Below, in pieces: positions 19,411 to 29,578 of a stretch of 64,000 nt of DNA. Source of the stretch: Antedon bifida (Eukaryota; Echinodermata; Crinoidea; Comatulida; Antedonidae); contig OY727101.1 in the NCBI GenBank assembly GCA_963402885.1, positions 12,224,917 to 12,288,916 of the forward strand, in the 5' to 3' direction. The notes under the pieces were generated by a model. It was not told the DNA's origin, made no database searches, and was given only the letters and a program-made list of their open reading frames with translations. Each line of letters opens with the position of its first letter. Position 1 is the first letter of the stretch. The position numbers were made by a program, and so were the translations under genes.

Positions 19411-19539
19411 AAACTTGAGAAGCCCCCTAAATTTAAGCCCTAATATTGGTGTTCGTGTTTGGAACACGATTCATTATCAGTACATTTGATTGAAACAAAC
19501 ATTCCATAATAGGCTACGATCAACGGAAGAGAGACACCA

Positions 19540-19636
19540 CCCTCGATAGCTCAGTTGGTAGAGCGGAGGACTGTAGAGTTAATTAATTGAATATGATGAT
19601 ATCCTTAGGTCGCTGGTTCAAATCCGGCTCGAGGGA
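19540..19636 (+). tRNA. tRNA-Tyr (GTA)
   Basis: 24-nt intron, GAATATGATG form. Confidence 0.93.
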
Positions 19637-19763
19637 ATATTTTTATTCCCATTTTCTTTGTTTTCCATTGATAATGAATTTTTAAAAGATTTTACAGTCT
19701 TGGGATAACTTACCTATTCTTTTTTATTTCAAACAGAATCGAATAGACAATAAATAAAATAAT

Positions 19764-19835
19764 TTCCCATACCGGGAATCGAACCCGGGCCGCGGCGGTG
19801 AGAGCGCCGAATCCTAACCACTAGACCATATGGGA
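19764..19835 (-). tRNA. tRNA-Glu (CTC)
   Basis: 72 nt; perfect acceptor. Confidence 0.93.
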
Positions 19836-19913
19836 ACACTTGAGGAACCCAACATTTAAGCGCTAATGTTGTTGTTCATGTTTATCATGGTACACGATTA
19901 ATTATGCATTGGT

Positions 19914-19949
19914 ATCCTTAGGTCGCTGGTTCAAATCCGACTCGTGGGA
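19914..19949 (+). pseudogene. tRNA-Tyr 3' exon only
   Basis: CGTGGGA end. Confidence 0.85.
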
Positions 19950-20083
19950 AGATTTTTATTCCCATTTTCCTTTGTTTTCCATTGATAATGAATTTTGAAA
20001 AGATTTTACAGTATTGGGATAATTTACCCATTCTTGATTATTTCAAATAAAATATTATAGGCCTATACAAGAAATAAAATAAT

Positions 20084-20155
20084 TTCCCACACCGGGAATC
20101 GAACCCGGGCCGCGGCGGTGAAAACGCCGAATCCTAACCACTAGGCCATATGGGA
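20084..20155 (-). tRNA. tRNA-Glu (TTC)
   Basis: 72 nt; one D-loop change (CTAGGCCAT on plus). Confidence 0.9.
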
Positions 20156-20283
20156 AAACTTGAGAAGCCCCTAAATTTAAGCGCTAATATTGGTGTTCGT
20201 GTTTGGAACACGATTCATTATCAGTACATTTGATTGAAACAAACATTCCATAATAGGCTACGATCAACGAAAGAGAGACACCA

Positions 20284-20380
20284 CCCTCGATAGCTCAGTT
20301 GGTAGAGCGGAGGACTGTAGAGTTAATTAATTGATTATGATGATATCCTTAGGTCGCTGGTTCAAATCCGGCTCGAGGGA
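20284..20380 (+). tRNA. tRNA-Tyr (GTA)
   Basis: 24-nt intron; acceptor fully paired. Confidence 0.93.
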
Positions 20381-20508
20381 ATATTTTTATTCCCATTTTC
20401 TTTGTTTTCCATTGATAATGAATTTTTAAAAGATTTTACAGTCTTGTGATAACTTACCTATTCTTTTTTTATTTCAAACAGAATCGAATAGACAATAAAT
20501 AAAATATT

Positions 20509-20580
20509 TTCCCATACCGGGAATCGAACCCGGGCCGCGGCGGTGAGAGCGCCGAATCCTAACCACTAGACCATATGGGA
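20509..20580 (-). tRNA. tRNA-Glu (CTC)
   Basis: 72 nt; perfect acceptor. Confidence 0.93.
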
Positions 20581-20658
20581 ACACTTGAGGAACCCAAAAT
20601 TTAAGCGCTAATGTTGTTGTTCATGTTTATCATGGTACACGATTAATTATGCATTGGT

Positions 20659-20694
20659 ATCCTTAGGTCGCTGGTTCAAATCCGACTCGTGGGA
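20659..20694 (+). pseudogene. tRNA-Tyr 3' exon only
   Basis: CGTGGGA end. Confidence 0.85.
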
Positions 20695-20828
20695 AGATTT
20701 TTATTCCCATTTTCCTTTGTTTTCCATTGATAATGAATTTTAAAAAGATTTTACAGTATTGGGATAATTTACCCATTCTTGATTATTTCAAATAAAATAT
20801 TATAGGCCTAGACAAGAAATAAAATAAT

Positions 20829-20900
20829 TTCCCACACCGGGAATCGAACCCGGGCCGCGGCGGTGAGAGCGCCGAATCCTAACCACTAGACCATATGGGA
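20829..20900 (-). tRNA. tRNA-Glu (CTC)
   Basis: 72 nt, TGTGGGA end. Confidence 0.93.
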
Positions 20901-20978
20901 ACACTTGAGGAACCCAAAATTTAAGCGCTAATGTTGTTGTTCATGTTTATCATGGTACACGATTAATTATGCATTGGT

Positions 20979-21014
20979 ATCCTTAGGTCGCTGGTTCAAA
21001 TCCGACTCGTGGGA
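20979..21014 (+). pseudogene. tRNA-Tyr 3' exon only
   Basis: CGTGGGA end; followed by a CATTGGTAATG mark. Confidence 0.85.
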
Positions 21015-21148
21015 AGATTTTTATTCCCATTTTCCTTTGTTTTCCATTGGTAATGAATTTTGAAAAGATTTTACAGTATTGGGATAATTTACCCATTCTT
21101 GATTATTTCAAATAAAATATTATAGGCCTAGACAAGAAATAAAATAAT

Positions 21149-21220
21149 TTCCCACACCGGGAATCGAACCCGGGCCGCGGCGGTGAAAACGCCGAATCCT
21201 AACCACTAGACCATATGGGA
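21149..21220 (-). tRNA. tRNA-Glu (TTC)
   Basis: 72 nt, loop TTTTCAC. Confidence 0.93.
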
Positions 21221-21348
21221 AAACTTGAGAAGCCCCTAAATTTAAGCGCTAATATTGGTGTTCGTGTTTGGAACACGATTCATTATCAGTACATTTGATT
21301 GAAACAAACATTCCATAATAGGCTACGATCAACGAAAGAGAGACACCA

Positions 21349-21445
21349 CCCTCGATAGCTCAGTTGGTAGAGCGGAGGACTGTAGAGTTAATTAATTGAT
21401 TATGATGATATCCTTAGGTCGCTGGTTCAAATCCGGCTCGAGGGA
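21349..21445 (+). tRNA. tRNA-Tyr (GTA)
   Basis: 24-nt intron; acceptor fully paired. Confidence 0.93.
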
Positions 21446-21573
21446 ATATTTTTATTCCCATTTTCTTTGTTTTCCATTGATAATGAATTTTTAAAAGATT
21501 TTACAGTCTTGTGATAACTTACCTATTCTTTTTTTATTTCAAACAGAATCGAATAGACAATAAATAAAATATT

Positions 21574-21645
21574 TTCCCATACCGGGAATCGAACCCGGGC
21601 CGCGGCGGTGAGAGCGCCGAATCCTAACCACTAGACCATATGGGA
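21574..21645 (-). tRNA. tRNA-Glu (CTC)
   Basis: 72 nt; perfect acceptor. Confidence 0.93.
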
Positions 21646-21723
21646 ACACTTGAGGAATCCAAAATTTAAGCGCTAATGTTGTTGTTCATGTTTATCATGG
21701 TACACGATTAATTATGCATTGGT

Positions 21724-21759
21724 ATCCTTAGGTCGCTGGTTCAAATCCGACTCGTGGGA
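21724..21759 (+). pseudogene. tRNA-Tyr 3' exon only
   Basis: CGTGGGA end. Confidence 0.85.
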
Positions 21760-21893
21760 AGATTTTTATTCCCATTTTCCTTTGTTTTCCATTGATAATG
21801 AATTTTAAAAAGATTTTACAGTATTGGGATAATTTACCCATTCTTGATTATTTCAAATAAAATATTATAGGCCTAGACAAGAAATAAAATAAT

Positions 21894-21965
21894 TTCCCAC
21901 ACCGGGAATCGAACCCGGGCCGCGGCGGTGAAAACGCCGAATCCTAACCACTAGACCATATGGGA
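21894..21965 (-). tRNA. tRNA-Glu (TTC)
   Basis: 72 nt, loop TTTTCAC. Confidence 0.93.
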
Positions 21966-22093
21966 AAACTTGAGAAGCCCCTAAATTTAAGCGCTAATAT
22001 TGGTGTTCGTGTTTGGAACACGATTCATTATCAGTACATTTGATTGAAACAAACATTCCATAATAGGCTACGATCAACGAAAGAGAGACACCA

Positions 22094-22190
22094 CCCTCGA
22101 TAGCTCAGTTGGTAGAGCGGAGGACTGTAGAGTTAATTAATTGATTATGATGATATCCTTAGGTCGCTGGTTCAAATCCGGCTCGAGGGA
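22094..22190 (+). tRNA. tRNA-Tyr (GTA)
   Basis: 24-nt intron; acceptor fully paired. Confidence 0.93.
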
Positions 22191-22305
22191 ATATTTTTAT
22201 TCCCATTTTCTTTGTTTTCCATTGATAATGAATTTTTAAAAGATTTTACAGTCTTGTGATAACTTACCTATTCTTTTTTTATTTCAAGACAATAAATAAA
22301 ATATT

Positions 22306-22377
22306 TTCCCATACCGGGAATCGAACCCGGGCCGCGGCGGTGAGAGCGCCGAATCCTAACCACTAGACCATATGGGA
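22306..22377 (-). tRNA. tRNA-Glu (CTC)
   Basis: 72 nt; perfect acceptor. The spacer before it lost 13 bp (TTTCAAGACAAT). Confidence 0.93.
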
Positions 22378-22455
22378 ACACTTGAGGAACCCAAAATTTA
22401 AGCGCTAATGTTGTTGTTCATGTTTATCATGGTACACGATTAATTATGCATTGGT

Positions 22456-22491
22456 ATCCTTAGGTCGCTGGTTCAAATCCGACTCGTGGGA
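22456..22491 (+). pseudogene. tRNA-Tyr 3' exon only
   Basis: CGTGGGA end. Confidence 0.85.
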
Positions 22492-22625
22492 AGATTTTTA
22501 TTCCCATTTTCCTTTGTTTTCCATTGATAATGAATTTTAAAAAGATTTTACAGTATTGGGATAATTTACCCATTCTTGATTATTTCAAATAAAATATTAT
22601 AGGCCTAGACAAGAAATAAAATAAT

Positions 22626-22697
22626 TTCCCACACCGGGAATCGAACCCGGGCCGCGGCGGTGAGAGCGCCGAATCCTAACCACTAGACCATATGGGA
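22626..22697 (-). tRNA. tRNA-Glu (CTC)
   Basis: 72 nt, TGTGGGA end. Confidence 0.93.
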
Positions 22698-22775
22698 ACA
22701 CTTGAGGAACCCAAAATTTAAGCGCTAATGTTGTTGTTCATGTTTATCATGGTACACGATTAATTATGCATTGGT

Positions 22776-22811
22776 ATCCTTAGGTCGCTGGTTCAAATCC
22801 GACTCGTGGGA
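22776..22811 (+). pseudogene. tRNA-Tyr 3' exon only
   Basis: CGTGGGA end; CATTGGTAATG mark downstream as at 20979. Confidence 0.85.
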
Positions 22812-22945
22812 AGATTTTTATTCCCATTTTCCTTTGTTTTCCATTGGTAATGAATTTTGAAAAGATTTTACAGTATTGGGATAATTTACCCATTCTTGAT
22901 TATTTCAAATAAAATATTATAGGCCTAGACAAGAAATAAAATAAT

Positions 22946-23017
22946 TTCCCACACCGGGAATCGAACCCGGGCCGCGGCGGTGAAAACGCCGAATCCTAAC
23001 CACTAGACCATATGGGA
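22946..23017 (-). tRNA. tRNA-Glu (TTC)
   Basis: 72 nt, loop TTTTCAC. Confidence 0.93.
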
Positions 23018-23145
23018 AAACTTGAGAAGCCCCTAAATTTAAGCGCTAATATTGGTGTTCGTGTTTGGAACACGATTCATTATCAGTACATTTGATTGAA
23101 ACAAACATTCCATAATAGGCTACGATCAACGAAAGAGAGACACCA

Positions 23146-23242
23146 CCCTCGATAGCTCAGTTGGTAGAGCGGAGGACTGTAGAGTTAATTAATTGATTAT
23201 GATGATATCCTTAGGTCGCTGGTTCAAATCCGGCTCGAGGGA
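23146..23242 (+). tRNA. tRNA-Tyr (GTA)
   Basis: 24-nt intron; acceptor fully paired. Confidence 0.93.
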
Positions 23243-23370
23243 ATATTTTTATTCCCATTTTCTTTGTTTTCCATTGATAATGAATTTTTAAAAGATTTTA
23301 CAGTCTTGTGATAACTTACCTATTCTTTTTTTATTTCAAACAGAATCGAATAGACAATAAATAAAATATT

Positions 23371-23442
23371 TTCCCATACCGGGAATCGAACCCGGGCCGC
23401 GGCGGTGAGAGCGCCGAATCCTAACCACTAGACCATATGGGA
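23371..23442 (-). tRNA. tRNA-Glu (CTC)
   Basis: 72 nt; perfect acceptor. Confidence 0.93.
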
Positions 23443-23520
23443 ACACTTGAGGAACCCAAAATTTAAGCGCTAATGTTGTTGTTCATGTTTATCATGGTAC
23501 ACGATTAATTATGCATTGGT

Positions 23521-23556
23521 ATCCTTAGGTCGCTGGTTCAAATCCGACTCGTGGGA
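23521..23556 (+). pseudogene. tRNA-Tyr 3' exon only
   Basis: CGTGGGA end. Confidence 0.85.
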
Positions 23557-23690
23557 AGATTTTTATTCCCATTTTCCTTTGTTTTCCATTGATAATGAAT
23601 TTTGAAAAGATTTTACAGTATTGGGATAATTTACCCATTCTTGATTATTTCAAATAAAATATTATAGGCCTAGACAAGAAATAAAATAAT

Positions 23691-23762
23691 TTCCCACACC
23701 GGGAATCGAACCCGGGCAGCGGCGGTGAAAACGCCGAATCCTAACCACTAGACCATATGGGA
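23691..23762 (-). tRNA. tRNA-Glu (TTC) with CTC-type flank
   Basis: 72 nt; GGGCAGCGG subfamily; 5' flank GAACACTTGAGGATCCC. Confidence 0.9.
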
Positions 23763-23840
23763 ACACTTGAGGATCCCAAAATTTAAGCGCTAATGTTGTT
23801 GTTCATGTTTATAATGGTACATGATTAATTATGCATTGGT

Positions 23841-23876
23841 ATTCTTAGGTCGCTGGTTCAAATCCGACTCGAGGGA
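23841..23876 (+). pseudogene. tRNA-Tyr 3' exon only
   Basis: Begins ATTCTTAGG; CGAGGGA end. Confidence 0.85.
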
Positions 23877-24010
23877 AGATTTGTATTCCCATTTTCCTTT
23901 GTTTTCCATTGATAATGAATTTTGAAAAGATTTCACAGTATTGGGATAATTTACCCATTCTTGATTATTTCAAATAAAATATTATAGGCCTAGACAAGAA
24001 ATAAAATAAT

Positions 24011-24082
24011 TTCCCACACCGGGAATCGAACCCGGGCCGCGGCGGTGAGAGCGCCGAATCCTAACCACTAGACCATATGGGA
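24011..24082 (-). tRNA. tRNA-Glu (CTC)
   Basis: 72 nt; its flank starts as CTC-type and switches to the Tyr-promoter spacer within about 30 bp. Confidence 0.92.
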
Positions 24083-24209
24083 ACACTTGAGGAACCCAAA
24101 ATTTAAGCGCTAATATTGGTGTTCGTGTTTGGAACACGATTCATTATCAGTACATTTGATTGAAACAAACATTCCATAATAGGCTACGATCAACGGAAGA
24201 GAGACACCA

Positions 24210-24306
24210 CCCTCGATAGCTCAGTTGGTAGAGCGGAGGACTGTAGAGTTAATTAATTGAATATGATGATATCCTTAGGTCGCTGGTTCAAATCCGGCTC
24301 GAGGGA
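24210..24306 (+). tRNA. tRNA-Tyr (GTA)
   Basis: 24-nt intron, GAATATGATG form. Confidence 0.93.
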
Positions 24307-24433
24307 ATATTTTTATTCCCATTTTCTTTGTTTTCCATTGATAATGAATTTTTAAAAGATTTTACAGTCTTGGGATAACTTACCTATTCTTTTTTATTTC
24401 AAACAGAATCGAATAGACAATAAATAAAATAAT

Positions 24434-24505
24434 TTCCCATACCGGGAATCGAACCCGGGCCGCGGCGGTGAGAGCGCCGAATCCTAACCACTAGACCATA
24501 TGGGA
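24434..24505 (-). tRNA. tRNA-Glu (CTC)
   Basis: 72 nt; perfect acceptor; flank CACTTAAGGAACCC. Confidence 0.93.
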
Positions 24506-24583
24506 ACACTTAAGGAACCCAAAATTCAAGCGCTAATGTTGTTGTTCATGTTTATCATGGTACATGATTAATTATGCATTGGT

Positions 24584-24619
24584 ATTCTTAGGTCGCTGGT
24601 TCAAATCCGACTCGAGTGA
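24584..24619 (+). pseudogene. tRNA-Tyr 3' exon only
   Basis: ATTCTTAGG start; CGAGTGA end. Confidence 0.82.
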
Positions 24620-24753
24620 AGATTTGCATTCCCATTTTCCTTTGTTTTTCATTGATAATGAATTTTTAAAAGATTTTACAGTATTGGGATAATTTACCCA
24701 TTCTTGATTATTTCAAATAAAATATTATAGGCCTAGACAAGAAATAAAATTAT

Positions 24754-24825
24754 TTCCCACACCGGGAACCGAACCCGGGCAGCGGCGGTGAAAACGCCGA
24801 ATCCTAACCACTAGACCATATGGGA
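24754..24825 (-). tRNA. tRNA-Glu (TTC)
   Basis: 72 nt; T-loop base change (GGGAACCGAAC on plus), GGGCAGCGG subfamily. Confidence 0.85.
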
Positions 24826-24905
24826 AAACTTGAGAAGCCCCCTAAATTTAAGCGCTAATGTTGTTGTTCATGTTTATAATGGTACATGATTAATTATGCA
24901 TTGGT

Positions 24906-24941
24906 ATTCTTAGGTCGCTGGTTCAAATCCGACTCGAGGGA
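24906..24941 (+). pseudogene. tRNA-Tyr 3' exon only
   Basis: ATTCTTAGG start; CGAGGGA end. Confidence 0.85.
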
Positions 24942-25075
24942 AGATTTGTATTCCCATTTTCCTTTGTTTTCCATTGATAATGAATTTTGAAAAGATTTCA
25001 CAGTATTGGGATAATTTACCCATTCTTGATTATTTCAAATAAAATATTATAGGCCTAGACAAGAAATAAAATAAT

Positions 25076-25147
25076 TTCCCACACCGGGAATCGAACCCGG
25101 GCCGCGGCGGTGAGAGCGCCGAATCCTAACCACTAGACCATATGGGA
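25076..25147 (-). tRNA. tRNA-Glu (CTC)
   Basis: 72 nt, TGTGGGA end. Confidence 0.93.
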
Positions 25148-25225
25148 ACACTTGAGGAACCCAAAATTTAAGCGCTAATGTTGTTGTTCATGTTTATCAT
25201 GGTACACGATTAATTATGCATTGGT

Positions 25226-25261
25226 ATCCTTAGGTCGCTGGTTCAAATCCGACTCGTGGGA
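25226..25261 (+). pseudogene. tRNA-Tyr 3' exon only
   Basis: CGTGGGA end. Confidence 0.85.
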
Positions 25262-25395
25262 AGATTTTTATTCCCATTTTCCTTTGTTTTCCATTGATAA
25301 TGAATTTTAAAAAGATTTTACAGTATTGGGATAATTTACCCATTCTTGATTATTTCAAATAAAATATTATAGGCCTAGACAAGAAATAAACTAAT

Positions 25396-25467
25396 TTCCC
25401 ACACCGGGAATCGAACCCGGGCAGCGGCGGTGAAAACGCCGAATCCTAACCACTAGACCATATGGGA
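25396..25467 (-). tRNA. tRNA-Glu (TTC)
   Basis: 72 nt; GGGCAGCGG subfamily; ends the longest module (1386 bp). Confidence 0.9.
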
Positions 25468-25595
25468 AAACTTGAGAAGCCCCTAAATTTAAGCGCTAAT
25501 ATTGGTGTTCGTGTTTGGAACACGATTCATTATCAGTACATTTGATTGAAACAAACATTCCATAATAGGCTACGATCAACGGAAGAGAGACACCA

Positions 25596-25692
25596 CCCTC
25601 GATAGCTCAGTTGGTAGAGCGGAGGACTGTAGAGTTAATTAATTGAATATGATGATATCCTTAGGTCGCTGGTTCAAATCCGGCTCGAGGGA
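25596..25692 (+). tRNA. tRNA-Tyr (GTA)
   Basis: 24-nt intron, GAATATGATG form. Confidence 0.93.
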
Positions 25693-25819
25693 ATATTTTT
25701 ATTCCCATTTTCTTTGTTTTCCATTGATAATGAATTTTTAAAAGATTTTACAGTCTTGGGATAACTTACCTATTCTTTTTTATTTCAAACAGAATCGAAT
25801 AGACAATAAATAAAATAAT

Positions 25820-25891
25820 TTCCCATACCGGGAATCGAACCCGGGCCGCGGCGGTGAGAGCGCCGAATCCTAACCACTAGACCATATGGGA
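25820..25891 (-). tRNA. tRNA-Glu (CTC)
   Basis: 72 nt; perfect acceptor; CACTTAAGG flank. Confidence 0.93.
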
Positions 25892-25969
25892 ACACTTAAG
25901 GAACCCAAAATTCAAGCGCTAATGTTGTTGTTCATGTTTATCATGGTACATGATTAATTATGCATTGGT

Positions 25970-26005
25970 ATTCTTAGGTCGCTGGTTCAAATCCGACTCG
26001 AGTGA
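25970..26005 (+). pseudogene. tRNA-Tyr 3' exon only
   Basis: ATTCTTAGG start; CGAGTGA end, as at 24584. Confidence 0.82.
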
Positions 26006-26139
26006 AGATTTGCATTCCCATTTTCCTTTGTTTTTCATTGATAATGAATTTTTAAAAGATTTTACAGTATTGGGATAATTTACCCATTCTTGATTATTTC
26101 AAATAAAATATTATAGGCCTAGACAAGAAATAAAATTAT

Positions 26140-26211
26140 TTCCCACACCGGGAACCGAACCCGGGCAGCGGCGGTGAAAACGCCGAATCCTAACCACTAG
26201 ACCATATGGGA
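26140..26211 (-). tRNA. tRNA-Glu (TTC)
   Basis: 72 nt; GGGAACCGAAC and GGGCAGCGG marks as at 24754. Confidence 0.85.
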
Positions 26212-26340
26212 AAACTTGAGAAGCCCCCTAAATTTAAGCGCTAATATTGGTGTTCGTGTTTGGAACACGATTCATTATCAGTACATTTGATTGAAACAAA
26301 CATTCCATAATAAGCTACGATCAACGGAAGAGAGACACCA

Positions 26341-26437
26341 CCCTCGATAGCTCAGTTGGTAGAGCGGAGGACTGTAGAGTTAATGAATTGAATATGATGA
26401 TATCCTTAGGTCGCTGGTTCAAATCCGGCTCGAGGGA
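26341..26437 (+). tRNA. tRNA-Tyr (GTA)
   Basis: 24-nt intron with AATGAATTG at its middle. Confidence 0.93.
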
Positions 26438-26565
26438 ATATTTTTATTCCCATTTTCTTTGTTTTCCATTGATAATGAATTTTTAAAAGATTTTACAGTC
26501 TTGTGATAACTTACCTATTCTTTTTTTATTTCAAACAGAATCGAATAGACAATAAATAAAATAAT

Positions 26566-26637
26566 TTCCCATACCGGGAATCGAACCCGGGCCGCGGCGG
26601 TGAGAGCGCCGAATCCTAACCACTAGACCATATGGGA
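26566..26637 (-). tRNA. tRNA-Glu (CTC)
   Basis: 72 nt; perfect acceptor. Confidence 0.93.
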
Positions 26638-26715
26638 ACACTTGAGGAACCCAAAATTTAAGCGCTAATGTTGTTGTTCATGTTTATCATGGTACACGAT
26701 TAATTATGCATTGGT

Positions 26716-26751
26716 ATCCTTAGGTCGCTGGTTCAAATCCGACTCGTGGGA
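26716..26751 (+). pseudogene. tRNA-Tyr 3' exon only
   Basis: CGTGGGA end. Confidence 0.85.
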
Positions 26752-26885
26752 AGATTTTTATTCCCATTTTCCTTTGTTTTCCATTGATAATGAATTTTGA
26801 AAAGATTTTACAGTATTGGGATAATTTACCCATTCTTGATTATTTCAAATAAAATATTATAGGCCTAGACAAGAAATAAAATAAT

Positions 26886-26957
26886 TTCCCACATCGGGAA
26901 TCGAACCCGGGCCGCGGCGGTGAAAACGCCGAATCCTAACCACTAGACCATATGGGA
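26886..26957 (-). tRNA. tRNA-Glu (TTC)
   Basis: 72 nt; one T-stem change (CACATCGGG on plus). Confidence 0.88.
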
Positions 26958-27085
26958 AAACTTGAGAAGCCCCTAAATTTAAGCGCTAATATTGGTGTTC
27001 GTGTTTGAAACACGATTCATTATCAGTACATTTGATTGAAACAAACATTCCATAATAGGCTACGATCAACGAAAGAGAGACACCA

Positions 27086-27182
27086 CCCTCGATAGCTCAG
27101 TTGGTAGAGCGGAGGACTGTAGAGTTAATTAATTGATTATGATGATATCCTTAGGTCGCTGGTTCAAATCCGGCTCGAGGGA
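27086..27182 (+). tRNA. tRNA-Tyr (GTA)
   Basis: 24-nt intron; acceptor fully paired. Confidence 0.93.
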
Positions 27183-27310
27183 ATATTTTTATTCCCATTT
27201 TCTTTGTTTTCCATTGATAATGAATTTTTAAAAGATTTTACAGTCTTGTGATAACTTACCTATTCTTTTTTTATTTCAAACAGAATCGAATAGACAATAA
27301 ATAAAATAAT

Positions 27311-27382
27311 TTCCCAAACCGGGAACCGAACCCGGGCCGCGGCGGTGAGAGCGCCGAATCCTAACCACTCGACCATATGGGA
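27311..27382 (-). tRNA. tRNA-Glu (CTC)
   Basis: 72 nt; changes CCCAAACC, GGGAACCG and CCACTCGACC (plus strand). Confidence 0.8.
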
Positions 27383-27460
27383 ACACTTGAGGAATCCAAA
27401 ATTTAAGCGCTAATGTTGTTGTTCATGTTTATCATGGTACACGATTAATTATGCATTGGT

Positions 27461-27496
27461 ATCCTTAGATCGCTGGTTCAAATCCGACTCGTGGGA
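27461..27496 (+). pseudogene. tRNA-Tyr 3' exon only
   Basis: CTTAGATCG instead of CTTAGGTCG; CGTGGGA end. Confidence 0.85.
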
Positions 27497-27630
27497 AGAT
27501 TTTTATTCCCATTTTCCTTTGTTTTCCATTGATAATGAATTTTGAAAAGATTTTACAGTATTGGGATAATTTACCCATTCTTGATTATTTCAAATAAAAT
27601 ATTATAGGCCTAGACAAGAAATAAAATAAT

Positions 27631-27702
27631 TTCCCACACCGGGAATCGAACCCGGGCCGCGGCGGTGAAAACGCCGAATCCTAACCACTAGACCATATGG
27701 GA
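27631..27702 (-). tRNA. tRNA-Glu (TTC)
   Basis: 72 nt, loop TTTTCAC. Confidence 0.93.
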
Positions 27703-27830
27703 AAACTTGAGAAGCCCCTAAATTTAAGCGCTAATATTGGTGTTCGTGTTTGAAACACGATTCATTATCAGTACATTTGATTGAAACAAACATTCCATAA
27801 TAGGCTACGATCAACGAAAGAGAGACACCA

Positions 27831-27927
27831 CCCTCGATAGCTCAGTTGGTAGAGCGGAGGACTGTAGAGTTAATTAATTGATTATGATGATATCCTTAGG
27901 TCGCTGGTTCAAATCCGGCTCGAGGGA
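27831..27927 (+). tRNA. tRNA-Tyr (GTA)
   Basis: 24-nt intron; acceptor fully paired. Confidence 0.93.
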
Positions 27928-28055
27928 ATATTTTTATTCCCATTTTCTTTGTTTTCCATTGATAATGAATTTTTAAAAGATTTTACAGTCTTGTGATAAC
28001 TTACCTATTCTTTTTTTATTTCAAACAGAATCGAATAGACAATAAATAAAATAAT

Positions 28056-28127
28056 TTCCCAAACCGGGAACCGAACCCGGGCCGCGGCGGTGAGAGCGCC
28101 GAATCCTAACCACTAGACCATATGGGA
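28056..28127 (-). tRNA. tRNA-Glu (CTC)
   Basis: 72 nt; CCCAAACC and GGGAACCG marks as at 27311. Confidence 0.83.
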
Positions 28128-28205
28128 ACACTTGAGGAATCCAAAATTTAAGCGCTAATGTTGTTGTTCATGTTTATCATGGTACACGATTAATTATGCA
28201 TTGGT

Positions 28206-28241
28206 ATCCTTAGATCGCTGGTTCAAATCCGACTCGTGGGA
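28206..28241 (+). pseudogene. tRNA-Tyr 3' exon only
   Basis: CTTAGATCG mark; CGTGGGA end. Confidence 0.85.
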
Positions 28242-28360
28242 AGATTTTTATTCCCATTTTCCTTTGTTTTCCATTGATAATGAATTTTGAAAAGATTTTA
28301 CAGTATTGGGATAATTTACCCATTCTTGATTATTTCAAATAAAATATTATAGGCCTAGAC

Positions 28361-28385
28361 AACGCCGAATCCTAACCATATGGGA
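28361..28385 (-). pseudogene. tRNA-Glu fragment
   Basis: Only AACGCCGAATCCTAACC and ATATGGGA remain; the T arm, most of the anticodon arm and part of the D arm are deleted. Confidence 0.8.
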
Positions 28386-28514
28386 AAACTTGAGAAGCCC
28401 CCTAAATGTAAGCGCTAATATTGGTGTTCGTGTTTGGAACACGATTCATTATCAGTACATTTGATCGAAACAAACATTCCATAATAGGCTACGATCAACA
28501 AAAGAGAGACACCA

Positions 28515-28611
28515 CCCTCGATAGCTCAGTTGGTAGAGCGGAGGACTGTAGAGTTAATTAATTGATTATGATGACATCCTTAGGTCGCTGGTTCAAATCC
28601 GGCTCGAGGGA
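28515..28611 (+). tRNA. tRNA-Tyr (GTA)
   Basis: 24-nt intron ending GATGAC instead of GATGAT. Confidence 0.92.
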
Positions 28612-28739
28612 ATATTTTTATTCCCATTTTCTTTGTTTTCCATTGATAATGAATTTTTAAAAGATTTTACAGTCTTGGGATAACTTACCTATTCTTTTTT
28701 TATTTCAAACAGAATCGAATAGACAATAAATAAAATAAT

Positions 28740-28811
28740 TTCCCATACCGGGAATCGAACCCGGGCCGCGGCGGTGAGAGCGCCGAATCCTAACCACTAG
28801 ACCATATGGGA
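28740..28811 (-). tRNA. tRNA-Glu (CTC)
   Basis: 72 nt; perfect acceptor; CACTTAAGG flank. Confidence 0.93.
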
Positions 28812-28889
28812 ACACTTAAGGAACCCAAAATTCAAGCACTAATGTTGTTGTTCATGTTTATCATGGTACATGATTAATTATGCATTGGT

Positions 28890-28925
28890 ATTCTTAGGTC
28901 GCTGGTTCAAATCCGACTCGAGTGA
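28890..28925 (+). pseudogene. tRNA-Tyr 3' exon only
   Basis: ATTCTTAGG start; CGAGTGA end. Confidence 0.82.
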
Positions 28926-29059
28926 AGATTTGCATTCCCATTTTCCTTTGTTTTTCATTGATAATGAATTTTTAAAAGATTTTACAGTATTGGGATAATT
29001 TACCCATTCTTGATTATTTCAAATAAAATATTATAGGCCTAGACAAGAAATAAAATAAT

Positions 29060-29131
29060 TTCCCATACCGGGAATCGAACCCGGGCAGCGGCGGTGAAAA
29101 CGCCGAATCCTAACCACTAGACCATATGGGA
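29060..29131 (-). tRNA. tRNA-Glu (TTC) with CTC-type flank
   Basis: 72 nt; TATGGGA end (otherwise a CTC trait) and GAACACTTGAGGAACCC flank: mosaic of the two types. Confidence 0.9.
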
Positions 29132-29209
29132 ACACTTGAGGAACCCAACATTTAAGCGCTAATGTTGTTGTTCATGTTTATCATGGTACATGATTAATTA
29201 TGCATTGGT

Positions 29210-29245
29210 ATTCTTAGGTCGCTGGTTCAAATCCGACTCGAGGGA
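29210..29245 (+). pseudogene. tRNA-Tyr 3' exon only
   Basis: ATTCTTAGG start; CGAGGGA end. The following Glu is deleted and the sequence jumps to the next Tyr promoter. Confidence 0.85.
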
Positions 29246-29348
29246 AGATTTGTATTCCCATTTTCTTTGTTTTTCAAATTCATTATCAGTACGTTTGATT
29301 GAAACAAACATTCCATAATAGGCTACGATCAGCGAAAGAGAGACACCA

Positions 29349-29445
29349 CCCTCGATAGCTCAGTTGGTAGAGCGGAGGACTGTAGAGTTAATTAATTGAT
29401 TATGATGATATCCTTAGGTCGCTGGTTCAAATCCGACTCGAGGGA
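29349..29445 (+). tRNA. tRNA-Tyr (GTA)
   Basis: 24-nt intron; 3' exon has CCGACTCG as in the half copies, but the acceptor still pairs. Confidence 0.9.
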
Positions 29446-29578
29446 ATATTTTTATTCCCATTTTCTTTGTTTTCCATTGATAATGAATTTTTAAAAGATT
29501 TTACAGTATTGGGATAATTTACCCATTCTTAATTATTTCAAATAAAATATTATAGGCCTAGACAAGAAATAAAATAAT

